Shown here: positions 9,794 through 19,661 of the stretch, piece after piece
Layout of the letters: every line of letters begins with the position of its first letter
How positions within the stretch are numbered: the stretch's first letter is position 1
Source: Paludibacter sp. 47-17
GTDB lineage: Bacteria > Bacteroidota > Bacteroidia > Bacteroidales > Paludibacteraceae
Assembly (NCBI GenBank): GCA_001898935.1
Contig: MKVT01000015.1
Coordinates: 52,152-116,151 of the forward strand
Length of the DNA: 64,000 nucleotides
Direction of reading: 5' to 3'
The notes under the pieces: generated by a model
What the model was told of the DNA's origin: nothing
What the model saw: the letters and a program-made list of their open reading frames with translations, nothing else
The model's database searches: none
Program-made: the position numbers and the translations under genes

Positions 9794-10177
9794 CTAATTA
9801 AAAAGATACGACCAAATGCTTCGACCCAGCTGCACACCCCGCGGCACAAAAATAATCAATCCTACGACAGCGGCAAAAACAGCGCTGATCAACACGGCGC
9901 CGGCAGCAATATCCTTCGCTTTGCCCGCCAGTTCGTGGTATTCGGGTGATACCAGATCCACAATGGTTTCGATGGCGGTATTGAGCATTTCAGCACCCGT
10001 TACCAGCCCGAAAGCCAGCAGGCACAGCATCCATTCGGTGGTGCTGATGCAAAATAAAACCCCGGAAACTACTACCAGTATAACAAAAATCAGGTGAATC
10101 TGCATGTTGGTTTCCGATTTCAGAACCATGCGGATTCCCCTGATTGCATGCTTAAAACTGTCGATACGCTTTTTCAC
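9794..10177 (-). CDS. dgkA: Diacylglycerol/undecaprenol kinase
   Basis: A 127-residue integral membrane kinase. Three hydrophobic segments (about 30-50, 52-70 and 98-115) frame the conserved motifs: ETNMQIH before the first membrane helix and NTAIETIVDL...AGKAKDIAAGAV, which carries the Glu, Asn, Asp and Lys residues of the DgkA active site. It phosphorylates a lipid alcohol (diacylglycerol, or undecaprenol as in many non-enteric members) at the inner membrane. The second helix stretch includes FGLVTGAEMLN, typical of the family. Confidence 0.9.
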   Translation of the reverse strand: MKKRIDSFKHAIRGIRMVLKSETNMQIHLIFVILVVVSGVLFCISTTEWMLCLLAFGLVTGAEMLNTAIETIVDLVSPEYHELAGKAKDIAAGAVLISAVFAAVVGLIIFVPRGVQLGRSIWSYLFN

Positions 10178-10282
10178 ACGGTAACAATTTGTGTTTTAAC
10201 GGTTGTTCGGAACGCACATGCTGATAACAGAATTACCTGGGTGCATATGTGTTTCGTACAAAAAAACAGCGAATGAAGTTTA

Positions 10283-10319
10283 TTTCCCGGATGCAGCCTG
10301 TACAGATGCATCCGGGAAA
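10283..10319 (-). terminator. Hairpin terminator after efp
   Basis: TTTCCCGGATGCA at 10283-10295 pairs perfectly with TGCATCCGGGAAA at 10307-10319 across an 11-base loop. It lies just after the efp stop codon in the direction of efp transcription. The T-run is weak. Confidence 0.7.
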
Positions 10320-10327
10320 GTAAGAGC

Positions 10328-10894
10328 TTATATTTTTACACGTTCCACGTACGAGCCGTCGCGGGTGTCGACCTTGATGGTCTCGCCTTCGTTGATGAAC
10401 AAGGGTACACGCACGGTAGCACCTGTTTCAACCGTTGCAGGCTTGGTGGCATTGGTGGCGGTATCACCTTTCAATCCGGGTTCGGTATAGGTAATCAGCA
10501 AAGCAACCTGCACCGGAAGATCGACGAACAACACGGTTTCGGAAGCAGCATGTACGACAACCTCGCAGGTCATTCCCTCTTTCAGGAAGTCGACTCCGTT
10601 GATTTGTTCTTTGTTGACCGAAATTTGCTCGTAGGTTTCGTTGTTCATGAAATTGTATCCCATATCGTCCTGGTAAAGATACTGATACTGACGGCGCTCG
10701 ATACGTACTTCGTCGATTTTCACTCCGGCGTTGAAGGTTTTCTCCAACGTGCGTCCCGTTACCACGTTTTTCATTTTGGTACGCACAAAAGCGGCACCTT
10801 TACCGGGTTTAACGTGCAAAAATTCGGTGATGAAATAGTACTGCCCATCCAACTCGATGCACATCCCGTTCTTGATATCTGCTGTAGTAGCCAT
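10328..10894 (-). CDS. efp: Translation elongation factor P
   Basis: A 188-residue protein of normal EF-P length. It starts with an N-terminal KOW-like domain ([10 protein letters not shown]...[17 protein letters not shown]), where the loop KPGKGAAF carries the lysine that reaches the peptidyl-transferase centre. Two OB-fold domains follow, ending in the usual [17 protein letters not shown] signature. EF-P relieves ribosome stalling at polyproline stretches. A minus-strand TAnnTTTG element (reverse complement at 10935-10942) lies about 40 bases upstream and probably drives it. A strong hairpin follows. Confidence 0.95.
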   Translation of the reverse strand: MATTADIKNGMCIELDGQYYFITEFLHVKPGKGAAFVRTKMKNVVTGRTLEKTFNAGVKIDEVRIERRQYQYLYQDDMGYNFMNNETYEQISVNKEQINGVDFLKEGMTCEVVVHAASETVLFVDLPVQVALLITYTEPGLKGDTATNATKPATVETGATVRVPLFINEGETIKVDTRDGSYVERVKI

Positions 10895-10982
10895 ATAAAA
10901 TAGTTGTTTATTATTGATTTTCAGTTTGGGACTGCAAAAATAATAAAAATATGGCTAACCAGGAAATTTTAGGCGTCGGGAA

Positions 10983-12179
10983 TCAGGAGTTTCGTTTCTG
11001 AACGTTGTAGTATATTTTCATCTGGTTGCCCAGGATTTTGGTGAATCCCTTCACATCGTCGGCACTCCAGGCACGGTTCATCTCTCCGTATTCGCCAAAA
11101 TCGGTTTTCATCAAATCGTAGGTGCTATCGACTCCTACCAGGGTGTAACCCAGCGGCCGTAAGGTGATGATGACGGTGCCCGTAACGTTTTGTTGCGAAC
11201 TTTCCAGGAATTGTTCGATATCGCGCATTACCGGTTCCAGGTATTGAGCCTCGTGCAGGAACATGCCGTACCAGGTGCCCAGCTGATCTTTCCAGTATTG
11301 TTGCCATTTGGTAAGCGTATGCTTTTCGAGCATTTTGTGGGCGTTGATGATGAGCAGGGGTGCGGCGGCTTCAAAGCCTACCCGTCCCTTGATGCCTATA
11401 ATGGTATCGCCGATATGCATATCGCGCCCGATTCCGAATTTGGAGGCAATGCTTTCCAGCTTGTTGATGAGCCCGATTTTATCGTTGCTCAGCTCACCGT
11501 TGATGCCGCATAACTCGCCCTTTTCGAACTGAAGGGTGATAGTTTCGGACCCGGTTTTCTCCACCTGGCTCGGATAGGCCTCGTCGGGCAGGGTCTGTTC
11601 CGATTTCAGGGTTTCCTTCCCCCCCACGCTGGTGCCCCAAAGGCCTTTGTTGATCGAATATTCCATCCTCGTGAAGTCGGCCACATAGCCATGCTCCTTC
11701 AGGTAGTTGATTTCAGCTTCGCGCGAAAGTAACAAATCGCGGGTAGGGGTCAATATCTTGATCTCCGGGGCCAGCACATCGAAGGTAAGGTCGAACCGTA
11801 CCTGGTCGTTCCCGGCGCCGGTACTGCCATGCGCCACATAATCGGCTCCCAGCTGCTTGGCGTAATTGATGATGGCCAGCGCCTGAAAAATACGCTCCGA
11901 ACTTACCGAAATAGGATAAGTGCCGTTGCGCAACACATTTCCGAACACCATGTAACGGATGCTCTTGTCGTAATATTCCTGCGTCACATCCAGGGTAACG
12001 TGCGACTTGGCTCCCAGCCGGTAAGCCTTATCTTCGATCACTTTCAATTCCTCTGCATCAAAACCGCCCGTATTCGCCACGGCAGTATGTACTTCGTAGC
12101 CCAGCTCCTTGGCCAGGTACATGGCACAAAAGGAAGTGTCCAGTCCTCCCGAAAATGCCAAAACAACTTTTTCTTTCAT
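10983..12179 (-). CDS. argG: Argininosuccinate synthase
   Basis: The enzyme joins citrulline and aspartate with ATP in the penultimate step of arginine synthesis. The ATP-pyrophosphatase P-loop VVLAFSGGLDTS is at the N-terminus, and YVAHGSTGAGNDQVRFD near residue 112 is the conserved argininosuccinate synthase segment. I take the ATG at 12179 as start; an in-frame GTG at 12188 overlaps AGGTGG, which looks like the ribosome-binding site. Only about ten bases separate it from the acetyltransferase gene, so it belongs to the argR-GNAT-argG operon. Confidence 0.95.
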   Translation of the reverse strand: MKEKVVLAFSGGLDTSFCAMYLAKELGYEVHTAVANTGGFDAEELKVIEDKAYRLGAKSHVTLDVTQEYYDKSIRYMVFGNVLRNGTYPISVSSERIFQALAIINYAKQLGADYVAHGSTGAGNDQVRFDLTFDVLAPEIKILTPTRDLLLSREAEINYLKEHGYVADFTRMEYSINKGLWGTSVGGKETLKSEQTLPDEAYPSQVEKTGSETITLQFEKGELCGINGELSNDKIGLINKLESIASKFGIGRDMHIGDTIIGIKGRVGFEAAAPLLIINAHKMLEKHTLTKWQQYWKDQLGTWYGMFLHEAQYLEPVMRDIEQFLESSQQNVTGTVIITLRPLGYTLVGVDSTYDLMKTDFGEYGEMNRAWSADDVKGFTKILGNQMKIYYNVQKRNS

Positions 12180-12189
12180 ATACTCCACC

Positions 12190-12816
12190 TTATTTATCTT
12201 TTTTCTTCTCCCATTTAGGATCGTACAACATGCCCGTACATAAACAATGTTTACGACCGGTACGCTGCAAAATATCGTAATTCACACAGCTCTGACAGCC
12301 TTTCCAGAACGATTCGTCGTCGGTAAGTTCCGAAAAAGTGACAGGCTTATAACCCAGCTCCGAATTAATCTTCATTACGGCCAATCCGGTGGTGAGCCCA
12401 AAAATCTTCGCATCGGGATACCGTTGACGCGAAAGCTCGAATGCCTTCTTCTTAATTCGTTTGGCCAGCCCGTTGCCGCGGAACTTATCCACGACGATCA
12501 AGCCCGAGTTGGCGACAAATTGCTTGTTGCCCCAGGTTTCGATATAACAAAAACCGGCAAATTCGTCACCGGAAAGCGCTATTATCGCCTTGCGCTCGCT
12601 GATTTTTAATTCGATATACTCCGGCGAACGGCGGGCTATCCCCGTACCGCGTATTTTGGCGGCTTCTTCAATTGTTTTCAGAATCGTATCCACATAACTC
12701 AGACAGCTGTCGTCCGCAATTTTCACCACTATGCCGTCCAGTTCTTCGGGTTCCTGAGGATCAGGAACTTTCTTTTTCTTCAGCGCTAATCCCTTGAGGG
12801 GTTTCATCAAATTCAT
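12190..12816 (-). CDS. GNAT acyltransferase in the arginine operon
   Basis: A 208-residue GCN5-related N-acyltransferase. The acyl-CoA binding part is recognisable in SGLIVVDKFRGNGLAKRIKKK (motif A, residues about 115-135, R/QxxGxG/A-like). The C-terminal tail is unusual in having a cysteine cluster CQSC...CLCTG near residues 180-200. Its position between argR and argG suggests the first acylation of glutamate in arginine synthesis, an ArgA-like role. Since Bacteroides species use succinylated arginine intermediates, the donor could be succinyl-CoA; that is inference. Start at 12816 or the Met three codons later. Confidence 0.75.
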   Translation of the reverse strand: MNLMKPLKGLALKKKKVPDPQEPEELDGIVVKIADDSCLSYVDTILKTIEEAAKIRGTGIARRSPEYIELKISERKAIIALSGDEFAGFCYIETWGNKQFVANSGLIVVDKFRGNGLAKRIKKKAFELSRQRYPDAKIFGLTTGLAVMKINSELGYKPVTFSELTDDESFWKGCQSCVNYDILQRTGRKHCLCTGMLYDPKWEKKKDK

Positions 12817-12828
12817 ACTTTATTATCC

Positions 12829-13299
12829 TTAATCCTTGTTCGAAAATGTGAGGTCCATTAATTGTAAAATCGATTCGCGGCTGACTCCCTCCCGGGGTAT
12901 GATCAGGATGGTGTCGTCGCCGGCTATCGTGCCTAATATCTCGGAAGCTCCCTTGTTGTCGATGTCCCACGCTATGGCCGATGCATAGCCGGGCTTGGTT
13001 TTCATTACGGCCAGATGACCCGAGAATTCGATGCTGATTACAGCGCCATGAGAGGTGAAAGTACTCAGGTTGCCGGTCGGACTCACCGTTTTGGTTACCG
13101 GAGGCAATACGTATTTGTACGTGCCGTTGGCAAGCGGGGTCTTCGATACTTTCAATACCTTTAAATCTCTCGACAGCGTAGCTTGGGTCACGTTCAGGTT
13201 ACGGTCGGCTAATATTGCCAGCAACTCTTCCTGACTTCCAACTACCGACGACCGGAGAATCTCCGTAATGACTTGTAATCTGCTTCTTTTATTTTTCAT
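12829..13299 (-). CDS. argR: Arginine repressor
   Basis: A 156-residue ArgR/AhrC family regulator. The N-terminal winged helix (residues 1-70) contains the recognition-helix segment VTQATLSRDLKVLKVSK. The C-terminal hexamerisation and arginine-binding domain carries GTIAGDDTILIIPRE with the adjacent Asp pair that contacts arginine. It leads the argR-GNAT-argG operon and is divergent from uvrA. Palindromic sequences in the intergenic region are probable operators, implying autoregulation. Confidence 0.95.
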   Translation of the reverse strand: MKNKRSRLQVITEILRSSVVGSQEELLAILADRNLNVTQATLSRDLKVLKVSKTPLANGTYKYVLPPVTKTVSPTGNLSTFTSHGAVISIEFSGHLAVMKTKPGYASAIAWDIDNKGASEILGTIAGDDTILIIPREGVSRESILQLMDLTFSNKD

Positions 13300-13348
13300 A
13301 CCATGTTGTTTTTTAGTCTATCCGTTCTATAAAATGTACTTCGCGTCG

Positions 13349-13366
13349 ATAAATATGCATATTTAT
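13349..13366. promoter_or_regulatory. Perfect 18-bp palindrome, candidate ArgR operator
   Basis: ATAAATATGCATATTTAT reads the same on both strands. It lies in the leader of the argR operon, between its promoter and the argR start codon, where an ARG box would block transcription. It is AT-rich and 18 bp long like known ARG boxes, but does not match the enterobacterial TGAAT/ATTCA half sites. Confidence 0.5.
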
Positions 13367-13381
13367 AGAAATAATAGGGCG

Positions 13382-13412
13382 CAAAGGTACAAAAAATTTA
13401 TATTCTTACAAA
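13382..13412 (-). promoter_or_regulatory. Promoter of the argR operon
   Basis: On the minus strand TTTG (13412-13409), 19 bases, then TACCTTTG (13389-13382) match the Bacteroidota -33/-7 promoter consensus. The expected start of transcription is about 75 bases before the argR start codon. Confidence 0.7.
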
Positions 13413-13431
13413 TAAATCGAATAAAAATTTG

Positions 13432-13441
13432 TGAATATTCA
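13432..13441. promoter_or_regulatory. TGAATATTCA palindrome, candidate ArgR half-site pair
   Basis: TGAATATTCA joins the two classical ARG-box half sites TGAAT and ATTCA without the usual four-base spacer. It sits upstream of the uvrA -7 element and about 40 bases behind the argR promoter. Confidence 0.4.
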
Positions 13442-13458
13442 ATGTAAGCTCTTTTTTG

Positions 13459-13466
13459 TATCTTTG
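13459..13466 (+). promoter_or_regulatory. uvrA promoter -7 element
   Basis: TATCTTTG matches TAnnTTTG. It lies 21 bases before the ATG at 13488, which excludes an upstream GTG start at 13431. No well-placed -33 TTTG is visible. Confidence 0.55.
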
Positions 13467-13487
13467 CAGGTTCATAAAAATTGTGCT

Positions 13488-16292
13488 ATGTCAACTCAGG
13501 GAAATATACTTGTTAAAGGTGCTCGTGTTCATAATCTGAAGAATATCGATGTGGAGATACCTCGTAATAAACTGGTGGTAATCACCGGTTTGTCGGGTTC
13601 GGGAAAGACTTCGCTGGCTTTCGATACGCTCTATGCCGAAGGCCAGCGTCGCTACGTGGAGAGTCTTTCGTCGTACGCCCGTCAGTTTCTGGGACGGATG
13701 AGCAAGCCCGAAGTGGATTATATTAAAGGTATACCGCCGGCCATTGCCATCGAACAGAAGGTGAATTCGCGCAATCCGCGTTCCACCGTGGGCACCTCGA
13801 CCGAAATATACGAATACCTGAAGTTGCTTTATTCGCGCATCGGCAAAACGTATTCGCCGGTTTCGGGCGAACTGGTGAAAAAGCACGAAGCCGAGGATGT
13901 GATCGGGGCGGCGCTGTCGTATCCCGATGGTACTCGCCTGATGATTCTGACCGAAGTACTGCCTTCGGACGGGAAAACGGTAAACGAGGAGTTGAAAAGC
14001 CTGATGCAACAGGGGTTTAGCCGTGTGGAAGCCGACGGGCAACTGTTGCGTATCGACGAAGTGCTGGAGGGAAGCACCGGGTATACGCATCTGTTTCTGG
14101 TAGTCGATCGAGCGGTGGTCGACCGGCGGCAGGAAACCGTCAGCCGGATGACCGACTCCATCGAAACGGCGTTTTATGAAGGGAAAGGGGCCTGTGTGTT
14201 GAAGGTTTTCGAAGGCGATGAGCCTCATCTGCTTCGTTTTTCGAAGAGCTTCGAGGCCGATGGTATTCAGTTTGAAACGCCTACGGTACACACCTTCAGC
14301 TTTAATTCGCCTATCGGCGCCTGCCCCACCTGTGAGGGTTTTGGTAAAATCCTGGGCATCGACGAAGATCTGGTGGTCCCTAATAAGTCGCTGTCGATTT
14401 ACGAGGATGCGGTGGTTTGCTGGAAGGGAGAGGTGATGAGCGAATGGAAGAACGCGCTGATCAGGGTGGCCGATAAAATCGGGTTCCCGATTCACAAACC
14501 TTATTACGATCTCACCGACGAGCAGGTGGAACTGCTCTGGAATGGTAACCGGCATTTCGGGGGTATCAATGCTTTTTTCGATCATCTGAAGGAGAATCAG
14601 TATAAAATTCAGTACCGGGTGATGTTGGCGCGCTACCGCGGAAAGACGGTTTGTCCCGATTGTAAAGGCAGCCGGTTGAAGAAGGAAGCTGCGTATATAA
14701 AAATCGGCGGAAAATCGATCAACGAATTGGTGCTGATGCCGGTGGAACGGTTGAAGCACTACTTCGACACCCTGGAGCTCGACGAACACGATGCGGCGAT
14801 TGCCAGGCGCTTGTTGTCGGAAATTACCAGCCGTATTCAGTTCCTGATGGATGTGGGGCTGAGCTACCTGACACTGAACCGGTTGTCGAACACGCTCTCG
14901 GGAGGCGAAAGTCAGCGTATTAACCTGGCTACCTCGCTGGGCAGCAGCCTGGTGGGCTCCTTGTATATTCTCGACGAGCCGAGCATCGGGCTGCATCCGC
15001 GCGATACGCATCAGTTGATAAAGGTGCTGAAGCAATTGCGCGACCTGGGCAACACGGTGGTAGTGGTGGAGCACGATGAGGAAATTATGCGGGCCGCCGA
15101 TTATATTATCGATATCGGGACTTATGCGGGCCGTAAGGGAGGCGAGGTAGTGTACCGGGGCGATATGAATGCGATCGGCCGGCAACAGCCGGAGGCGGTG
15201 GAGCGTTCGTTTACACTGAAATACCTGCTGGGCATGGAAACGATCCCGGTACCTGTGCAGCGTCGCAAATGGAATAATTATATCGAGGTGATTGGTGCGC
15301 GAGAGAATAACCTGAAAGGAGTGAATGTCAGGTTCCCGCTGAATGTGATGACGGTGGTGACGGGTGTGAGCGGTTCGGGCAAATCGTCGCTGGTGCGTTC
15401 GGTGTTTTATTCGGCATTAAAGAAATATTACGGAGGAGTAAGCGACCGTACGGGTAAGTTTGGTGCGCTGAAAGGTTCGATGATGATGGCGAAGGATGTG
15501 GAGTTTGTGGATCAGAACCCCATAGGGCGGTCGTCGCGGTCGAATCCGGTGACCTATATCAAAGCCTGGGACGAGGTTCGTAAGCTGTTTTCCGACCAGC
15601 AGCTTTCAAAACAAATGGGTTATTCGGCTTCGTATTTCTCGTTCAATACGCCGGGAGGACGTTGCGAGGAATGCCAGGGCGAAGGTACGGTAACGGTGGA
15701 AATGCAGTTTATGGCCGACCTGGTGCTGGAGTGCGAGCATTGTCGCGGTAAGCGGTTCAAGCAGGATATTCTGGAGGTACAGTACCGGGGCGTAAATGTG
15801 TATGATGTGTTGGAAATGACCGTTAATCAGGCGATTGAATTTTTCTCGGAACATACCGGAACTACCGAAAAGCGCATTGTGAAGCGCTTGCTGCCTTTGC
15901 AGGAAGTGGGCATCGGGTATGTAAAGCTGGGGCAGTCGTCGAGTACCTTATCGGGAGGCGAAAGTCAGCGGGTGAAACTGGCCTCGTTCCTGGCCAGCGA
16001 AAAGCCCGACCCTACGGTATTTATTTTCGATGAACCCACTACCGGACTTCATTTTCACGATATTAAAACCCTGTTGAAAGCGTTTGACGCACTCATCGCC
16101 AAGGGACATACGCTCATTATTATCGAACATAATCCGGAGGTGATTAAGTGTGCCGATCACATTATCGATATCGGTCCCGAAGGGGGCGATAAAGGAGGCG
16201 AACTGGTATTTGCAGGTACACCGGAGGAACTGGTGCTGGTTGAAAATTCATACACGGCCCGGCATCTGAAACACTTACTGCAAAGCAAGTGA
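13488..16292 (+). CDS. uvrA: Excinuclease ABC subunit A
   Basis: A 934-residue UvrA, the damage-sensing ATPase of nucleotide excision repair. Two ABC units are seen, with Walker A motifs GLSGSGKTS and GVSGSGKSS and signature motifs LSGGESQR in both halves. The C-terminal zinc finger is complete (CEEC...CEHC around residues 725-755). The first zinc module is not: only the second pair survives in [10 protein letters not shown], and where the first CxxC is expected the sequence reads FEADG. The start at 13488 is set by the promoter just upstream and the [21 protein letters not shown]-terminus. A terminator follows. Confidence 0.95.
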   Translation: MSTQGNILVKGARVHNLKNIDVEIPRNKLVVITGLSGSGKTSLAFDTLYAEGQRRYVESLSSYARQFLGRMSKPEVDYIKGIPPAIAIEQKVNSRNPRSTVGTSTEIYEYLKLLYSRIGKTYSPVSGELVKKHEAEDVIGAALSYPDGTRLMILTEVLPSDGKTVNEELKSLMQQGFSRVEADGQLLRIDEVLEGSTGYTHLFLVVDRAVVDRRQETVSRMTDSIETAFYEGKGACVLKVFEGDEPHLLRFSKSFEADGIQFETPTVHTFSFNSPIGACPTCEGFGKILGIDEDLVVPNKSLSIYEDAVVCWKGEVMSEWKNALIRVADKIGFPIHKPYYDLTDEQVELLWNGNRHFGGINAFFDHLKENQYKIQYRVMLARYRGKTVCPDCKGSRLKKEAAYIKIGGKSINELVLMPVERLKHYFDTLELDEHDAAIARRLLSEITSRIQFLMDVGLSYLTLNRLSNTLSGGESQRINLATSLGSSLVGSLYILDEPSIGLHPRDTHQLIKVLKQLRDLGNTVVVVEHDEEIMRAADYIIDIGTYAGRKGGEVVYRGDMNAIGRQQPEAVERSFTLKYLLGMETIPVPVQRRKWNNYIEVIGARENNLKGVNVRFPLNVMTVVTGVSGSGKSSLVRSVFYSALKKYYGGVSDRTGKFGALKGSMMMAKDVEFVDQNPIGRSSRSNPVTYIKAWDEVRKLFSDQQLSKQMGYSASYFSFNTPGGRCEECQGEGTVTVEMQFMADLVLECEHCRGKRFKQDILEVQYRGVNVYDVLEMTVNQAIEFFSEHTGTTEKRIVKRLLPLQEVGIGYVKLGQSSSTLSGGESQRVKLASFLASEKPDPTVFIFDEPTTGLHFHDIKTLLKAFDALIAKGHTLIIIEHNPEVIKCADHIIDIGPEGGDKGGELVFAGTPEELVLVENSYTARHLKHLLQSK

Positions 16293-16300
16293 AAGATGGC

Positions 16301-16351
16301 AAAAACACCCCGCTTTTTGGTTAAAACCATGCAGTCAGCAAGGGTGTTTTT
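16301..16351 (+). terminator. Terminator after uvrA
   Basis: AAAAACACCC at 16301-16310 pairs with GGGTGTTTTT at 16342-16351, leaving a long loop, and a T tract ends the right arm. Confidence 0.65.
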
Positions 16352-16424
16352 TCACAGGGTGCCGATCCCCGTATAAAGGATTGGCATCCCTAAGTATGAA
16401 CTCTCCCATTACTGCCAGGCTTCT

Positions 16425-17654
16425 TCATCGCACACATTGCCTGATGATAGCGATGCATTCCTTCATTTCTTCGCGGGTGATAATGAGTGGGGGAGCAAAC
16501 CGGATGATATTGGTATGCGTAGGTTTGGCCAGCAAACCATGATCGGCCATGCGCAGACAAATATCCCAGGCCAGGTCTTTTTTGTCGTGATTGTTGACAA
16601 TCAAAGCATTCAGCAGGCCTTTCCCTCGTACAGCCACGGCAACCGGCGATTCCTGGCAAAGCTGTTCCATTTCGCCACGGAAGTATTCGCCCATTTGCTG
16701 AGCATTCTCGGCCAGCCGTTCTTCGCGCAACACTTCCAGTGCCGCCACCGCCACCGCGGCCGCCACCGGATTACCCCCGAACGTAGAACCATGCTGCCCG
16801 GGCTTAAACACTTCCATGTATTCGTTGTCGGCCAGAACGGCTGATACCGGATAAACCCCGCCCGATAAAGCCTTCCCCAAAATAAGGATGTCCGGACGAA
16901 CCTCCTCGTGGTCGCAGGCCAGCAACCGTCCCGTACGGGCCAGCCCGGTTTGCACCTCATCGGCCATAAACAATACGTTATAGTGCTTACACAGGGCATG
17001 GCAGGCGCTCAGGTAACCTTCGCCGGGCACTCTTGCTCCCGCTTCCCCCTGGATGGGTTCCACCAGAAAACCCGCTACGTCGGGCTCGTTTTCGAGCACT
17101 TCGCGTAATGCATCCACATCGTTGTAAGGAATCACCACAAAGCCCGGCGTATAGGGTCCGTAATGGCCGTAGGCGTCAGGATCCACCGAAAACGAAACGA
17201 TAGTGGTAGTGCGCCCGTGAAAGTTTTGTTCACACACCACAATCTTAGCCTGGTTTTCGGCAATCCCCTTTCGTTCGTAGGCCCATTTACGGCACAGCTT
17301 GATAGCGGTTTCGACAGCTTCGGCGCCGGTGTTCATCGGCAATACCTTATCGTATCCGAAGTATTCGGTAATAAATGCCTCGTACACGCCCAGCCGGTCG
17401 TTGTAAAATGCCCGTGAAGTAAGACTCAGCCGAAGCGACTGGCGGATCAGTGCATCCACGATCCGAGGATGGCCGTGACCCTGATTGACCGCCGAATAAG
17501 CCGACAAAAAATCGTAATACCGCTTTCCGTCTACATCCCACACATGAACGCCTTTGCCTTCCGAAAGCACTACCGGCAGCGGATGATAGTTGTGTGCACC
17601 ATGCTGGTTTTCCAATTCAATAAGCTCAGCTGCACTTCGTGTTGTAAATTCCAT
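16425..17654 (-). CDS. rocD: Ornithine--oxo-acid aminotransferase
   Basis: A 409-residue class III PLP-dependent aminotransferase that converts ornithine to glutamate semialdehyde. The PLP lysine is in [17 protein letters not shown], the cofactor Asp in [15 protein letters not shown], and the ornithine-type N-terminus contains [14 protein letters not shown]. The start at 17654 ([11 protein letters not shown]) fits family length; an upstream Met would add 27 implausible residues. It is the last gene of a three-gene operon with two guanidino-group-modifying enzymes, so it would take the ornithine they release into glutamate metabolism. Confidence 0.93.
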   Translation of the reverse strand: MEFTTRSAAELIELENQHGAHNYHPLPVVLSEGKGVHVWDVDGKRYYDFLSAYSAVNQGHGHPRIVDALIRQSLRLSLTSRAFYNDRLGVYEAFITEYFGYDKVLPMNTGAEAVETAIKLCRKWAYERKGIAENQAKIVVCEQNFHGRTTTIVSFSVDPDAYGHYGPYTPGFVVIPYNDVDALREVLENEPDVAGFLVEPIQGEAGARVPGEGYLSACHALCKHYNVLFMADEVQTGLARTGRLLACDHEEVRPDILILGKALSGGVYPVSAVLADNEYMEVFKPGQHGSTFGGNPVAAAVAVAALEVLREERLAENAQQMGEYFRGEMEQLCQESPVAVAVRGKGLLNALIVNNHDKKDLAWDICLRMADHGLLAKPTHTNIIRFAPPLIITREEMKECIAIIRQCVR

Positions 17655-17665
17655 ATTATTTTGTT

Positions 17666-18583
17666 TTAAAATATTTCGGCAATCATACACCGTACGCTTC
17701 CTCCGCCGTACTTCTCGATGGTTGGCACGTCGCATACCACCAGGTCGTTGTACTGCCTGAGTACGGCCAGTTGATTCCCGTCCAGTGCCGCATAGGCCGA
17801 CCCCGATACAACCAGTTTCAACTCCCCGCTCGCACTGCTCAGCTGAAGCATATTTCCTGCAAATTGATGCATTTGCGCTTCGGAAATTTCGACGATGGTT
17901 TTTCCGGTGCTTCGCAACTTTTCAATCACTCTGCTCTGCTCGTCGCGGTTGTCGATACTGCCGGTGCACACCACCGCAAACTGCTCAGCCACGCACATCA
18001 TCACATTGGTATGATACACGGGCCGTCGTTGGGTGCCAACTTGTTGAAACGCACTGAAGGCAATTGCTTCAAAGTTCAACCGGTTGCAAAAGTCGTTAAA
18101 AACGGTGGAACTGGTGCGTTCCGACAGTGCTGCGTAAGCTACCCGGTTACAACGGTCGAGCACCATGCTTCCGGTTCCTTCCAAAAATAAATGCTGCAGT
18201 TCGTAATGAGCGAGCGTAATGAGTTCGGGATAGGCGTGTCCTTTTTCGCGGAGAAACTTAAAAATAGAGGATCTTCGCTCCATTCGCCGGCTCTCGGCAT
18301 ACATTGGATAAACCACGGCCACTCCTTGTTCGTGGAACGAAACCCAATTGTTTGGAAATATCGAATCGGGAGTCGGTGGCTCGGGAGTGTCGCGTTCCAC
18401 CAGTACGCGGATGCCTGCGCCACGCAGCTTTTCAACCATCAGGGTGAACTCGTTCAGCGCTTTGGTCTGTATGCATGCCGGAGTTTCGTCGGGTTGCTGC
18501 ATGAAATAGTTGTTGGCAGCCGTTTCGGCATTATAACCGAATGCAGCCGGTTCGATCATTAAAATGGTAGAAGTGGTTTGCAT
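17666..18583 (-). CDS. Arginine deiminase-related hydrolase (CtlX-like)
   Basis: A 305-residue member of the amidinotransferase/arginine deiminase (pentein) superfamily. The N-terminal [20 protein letters not shown] is what I recall for CtlX-type citrulline-utilisation proteins. Expected active-site elements are present: an acidic [13 protein letters not shown] segment, a catalytic His in VYHTNVMM, and a C-terminal Cys in [13 protein letters not shown]. It begins 2 bases after the stop of the upstream amidinotransferase gene and is 11 bases from the aminotransferase, so the three form one operon for arginine/citrulline breakdown. The exact substrate is inferred from context. Confidence 0.8.
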   Translation of the reverse strand: MQTTSTILMIEPAAFGYNAETAANNYFMQQPDETPACIQTKALNEFTLMVEKLRGAGIRVLVERDTPEPPTPDSIFPNNWVSFHEQGVAVVYPMYAESRRMERRSSIFKFLREKGHAYPELITLAHYELQHLFLEGTGSMVLDRCNRVAYAALSERTSSTVFNDFCNRLNFEAIAFSAFQQVGTQRRPVYHTNVMMCVAEQFAVVCTGSIDNRDEQSRVIEKLRSTGKTIVEISEAQMHQFAGNMLQLSSASGELKLVVSGSAYAALDGNQLAVLRQYNDLVVCDVPTIEKYGGGSVRCMIAEIF

Positions 18584-18585
18584 AT

Positions 18586-19506
18586 TCAGTCTTCTGATCG
18601 TATTAAAGGCAGGGTGGAGCAACGGAGCAGTCCGCCCATTTTCGAAATTTCGGAATAGGGCACTTCTTCTACGGTGAGTCCCCACGCTGTGCGCATATGC
18701 TCATTCAGCCGGGTGAAGTTGCGCTCCGACACTACCACCCCCGGCGATATCGAAAATATATTCGAGTTCATGTGATACATCTCCTCCTGCGTTAATTCAA
18801 AAATATTGTCGTTGCCGAAAATTTCGGTCAGCAGATGATAATCGTTTGGGTTCCGGAATCCATCCCTGTAAAGGATGGCTTTGCCGTGACCAACGGGCAT
18901 AAAAGTGCAGTCGAGGTGCAGCACGCCCCGGCGCGGATCGGTATCGTGTTTGTTCAGTTCGAGTGCAATAAACTCCTTTTCGGGGAACAACTCTTTCAAA
19001 AAATGATAAGCATACGCATTGGTCCGGGCGGTTTTATAATCAGGATAATCGGCGCCGGTATACAGCCCCACAAAAACCAGTTCGTTGTACAGCACTACAT
19101 CGCCCCCTTCCACATGAGCTTTTTCGGGCAGATTGTAAATTTTATTAAAGGCGATCTGGTCGTACACAATCTCGTAGGCTTCTTTTTCATCCTCCCGGTC
19201 GGGAATGATGTTCGAGTTGATTATTTTATCGTCGATCACGAAACCCACATCGCGGGCAAACACCTGGTTGCAATTTTCGAGCGTCCACGGACGGAATACC
19301 TGTACATCGTAGTTTAACAGCACTTTTTCAAAAGCCGACATTTCCCTGTAAACCTCCTCTTCGGAAGGATAAATGCCCAGCATTACCGATTCGTACGATT
19401 TTGCATCGTAGGTGCGGTCGGCTGCCGGCGTTTTTCCCATCGAACCGGGCTGGCCCAGGACTACGGCACGTAGGGTGGATGTTTCGTTTGTTACATGGAG
19501 GCGCAT
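18586..19506 (-). CDS. Amidinotransferase / dimethylargininase-type hydrolase
   Basis: A 306-residue protein of the guanidino-group-modifying pentein superfamily. The catalytic triad pattern is visible: AHVEGGDVVLYN (acidic residue), GVLHLDCTFMPVG (His) and the C-terminal Cys in MGGLLRCSTLPL. Family members deiminate arginine or methylated arginines to citrulline, or transfer amidino groups. With the CtlX-like gene and rocD downstream, hydrolysis of arginine or a derivative towards ornithine and glutamate is most likely. The start at 19506 is chosen because a promoter -7 element lies between it and the next upstream Met. Confidence 0.82.
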   Translation of the reverse strand: MRLHVTNETSTLRAVVLGQPGSMGKTPAADRTYDAKSYESVMLGIYPSEEEVYREMSAFEKVLLNYDVQVFRPWTLENCNQVFARDVGFVIDDKIINSNIIPDREDEKEAYEIVYDQIAFNKIYNLPEKAHVEGGDVVLYNELVFVGLYTGADYPDYKTARTNAYAYHFLKELFPEKEFIALELNKHDTDPRRGVLHLDCTFMPVGHGKAILYRDGFRNPNDYHLLTEIFGNDNIFELTQEEMYHMNSNIFSISPGVVVSERNFTRLNEHMRTAWGLTVEEVPYSEISKMGGLLRCSTLPLIRSED

Positions 19507-19522
19507 ACACTTGTGTTTTCGA

Positions 19523-19530
19523 CAAAGATA
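19523..19530 (-). promoter_or_regulatory. -7 promoter element of the arginine degradation operon
   Basis: The minus strand reads TATCTTTG, a match to TAnnTTTG, 17 bases before the start codon at 19506. No clear -33 element is seen. Confidence 0.5.
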
Positions 19531-19661
19531 CACCATTAACCTATCCTGCCATGCCTTTGAGTCTTAAAAAATGATTAAAAAATACATAAATACCCATTAA
19601 TTTAACATTCTGAAGTTTGTGGATGGTGCGGAAGTACAGCAAACAGAGCAATGCAGCACGA

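Noticed and set aside
13491..15185. Long open frame of 564 codons on the minus strand opposite uvrA
   Set aside because: It mirrors the codon structure of uvrA, has no recognisable domain, and is a by-product of the coding bias of the real gene.
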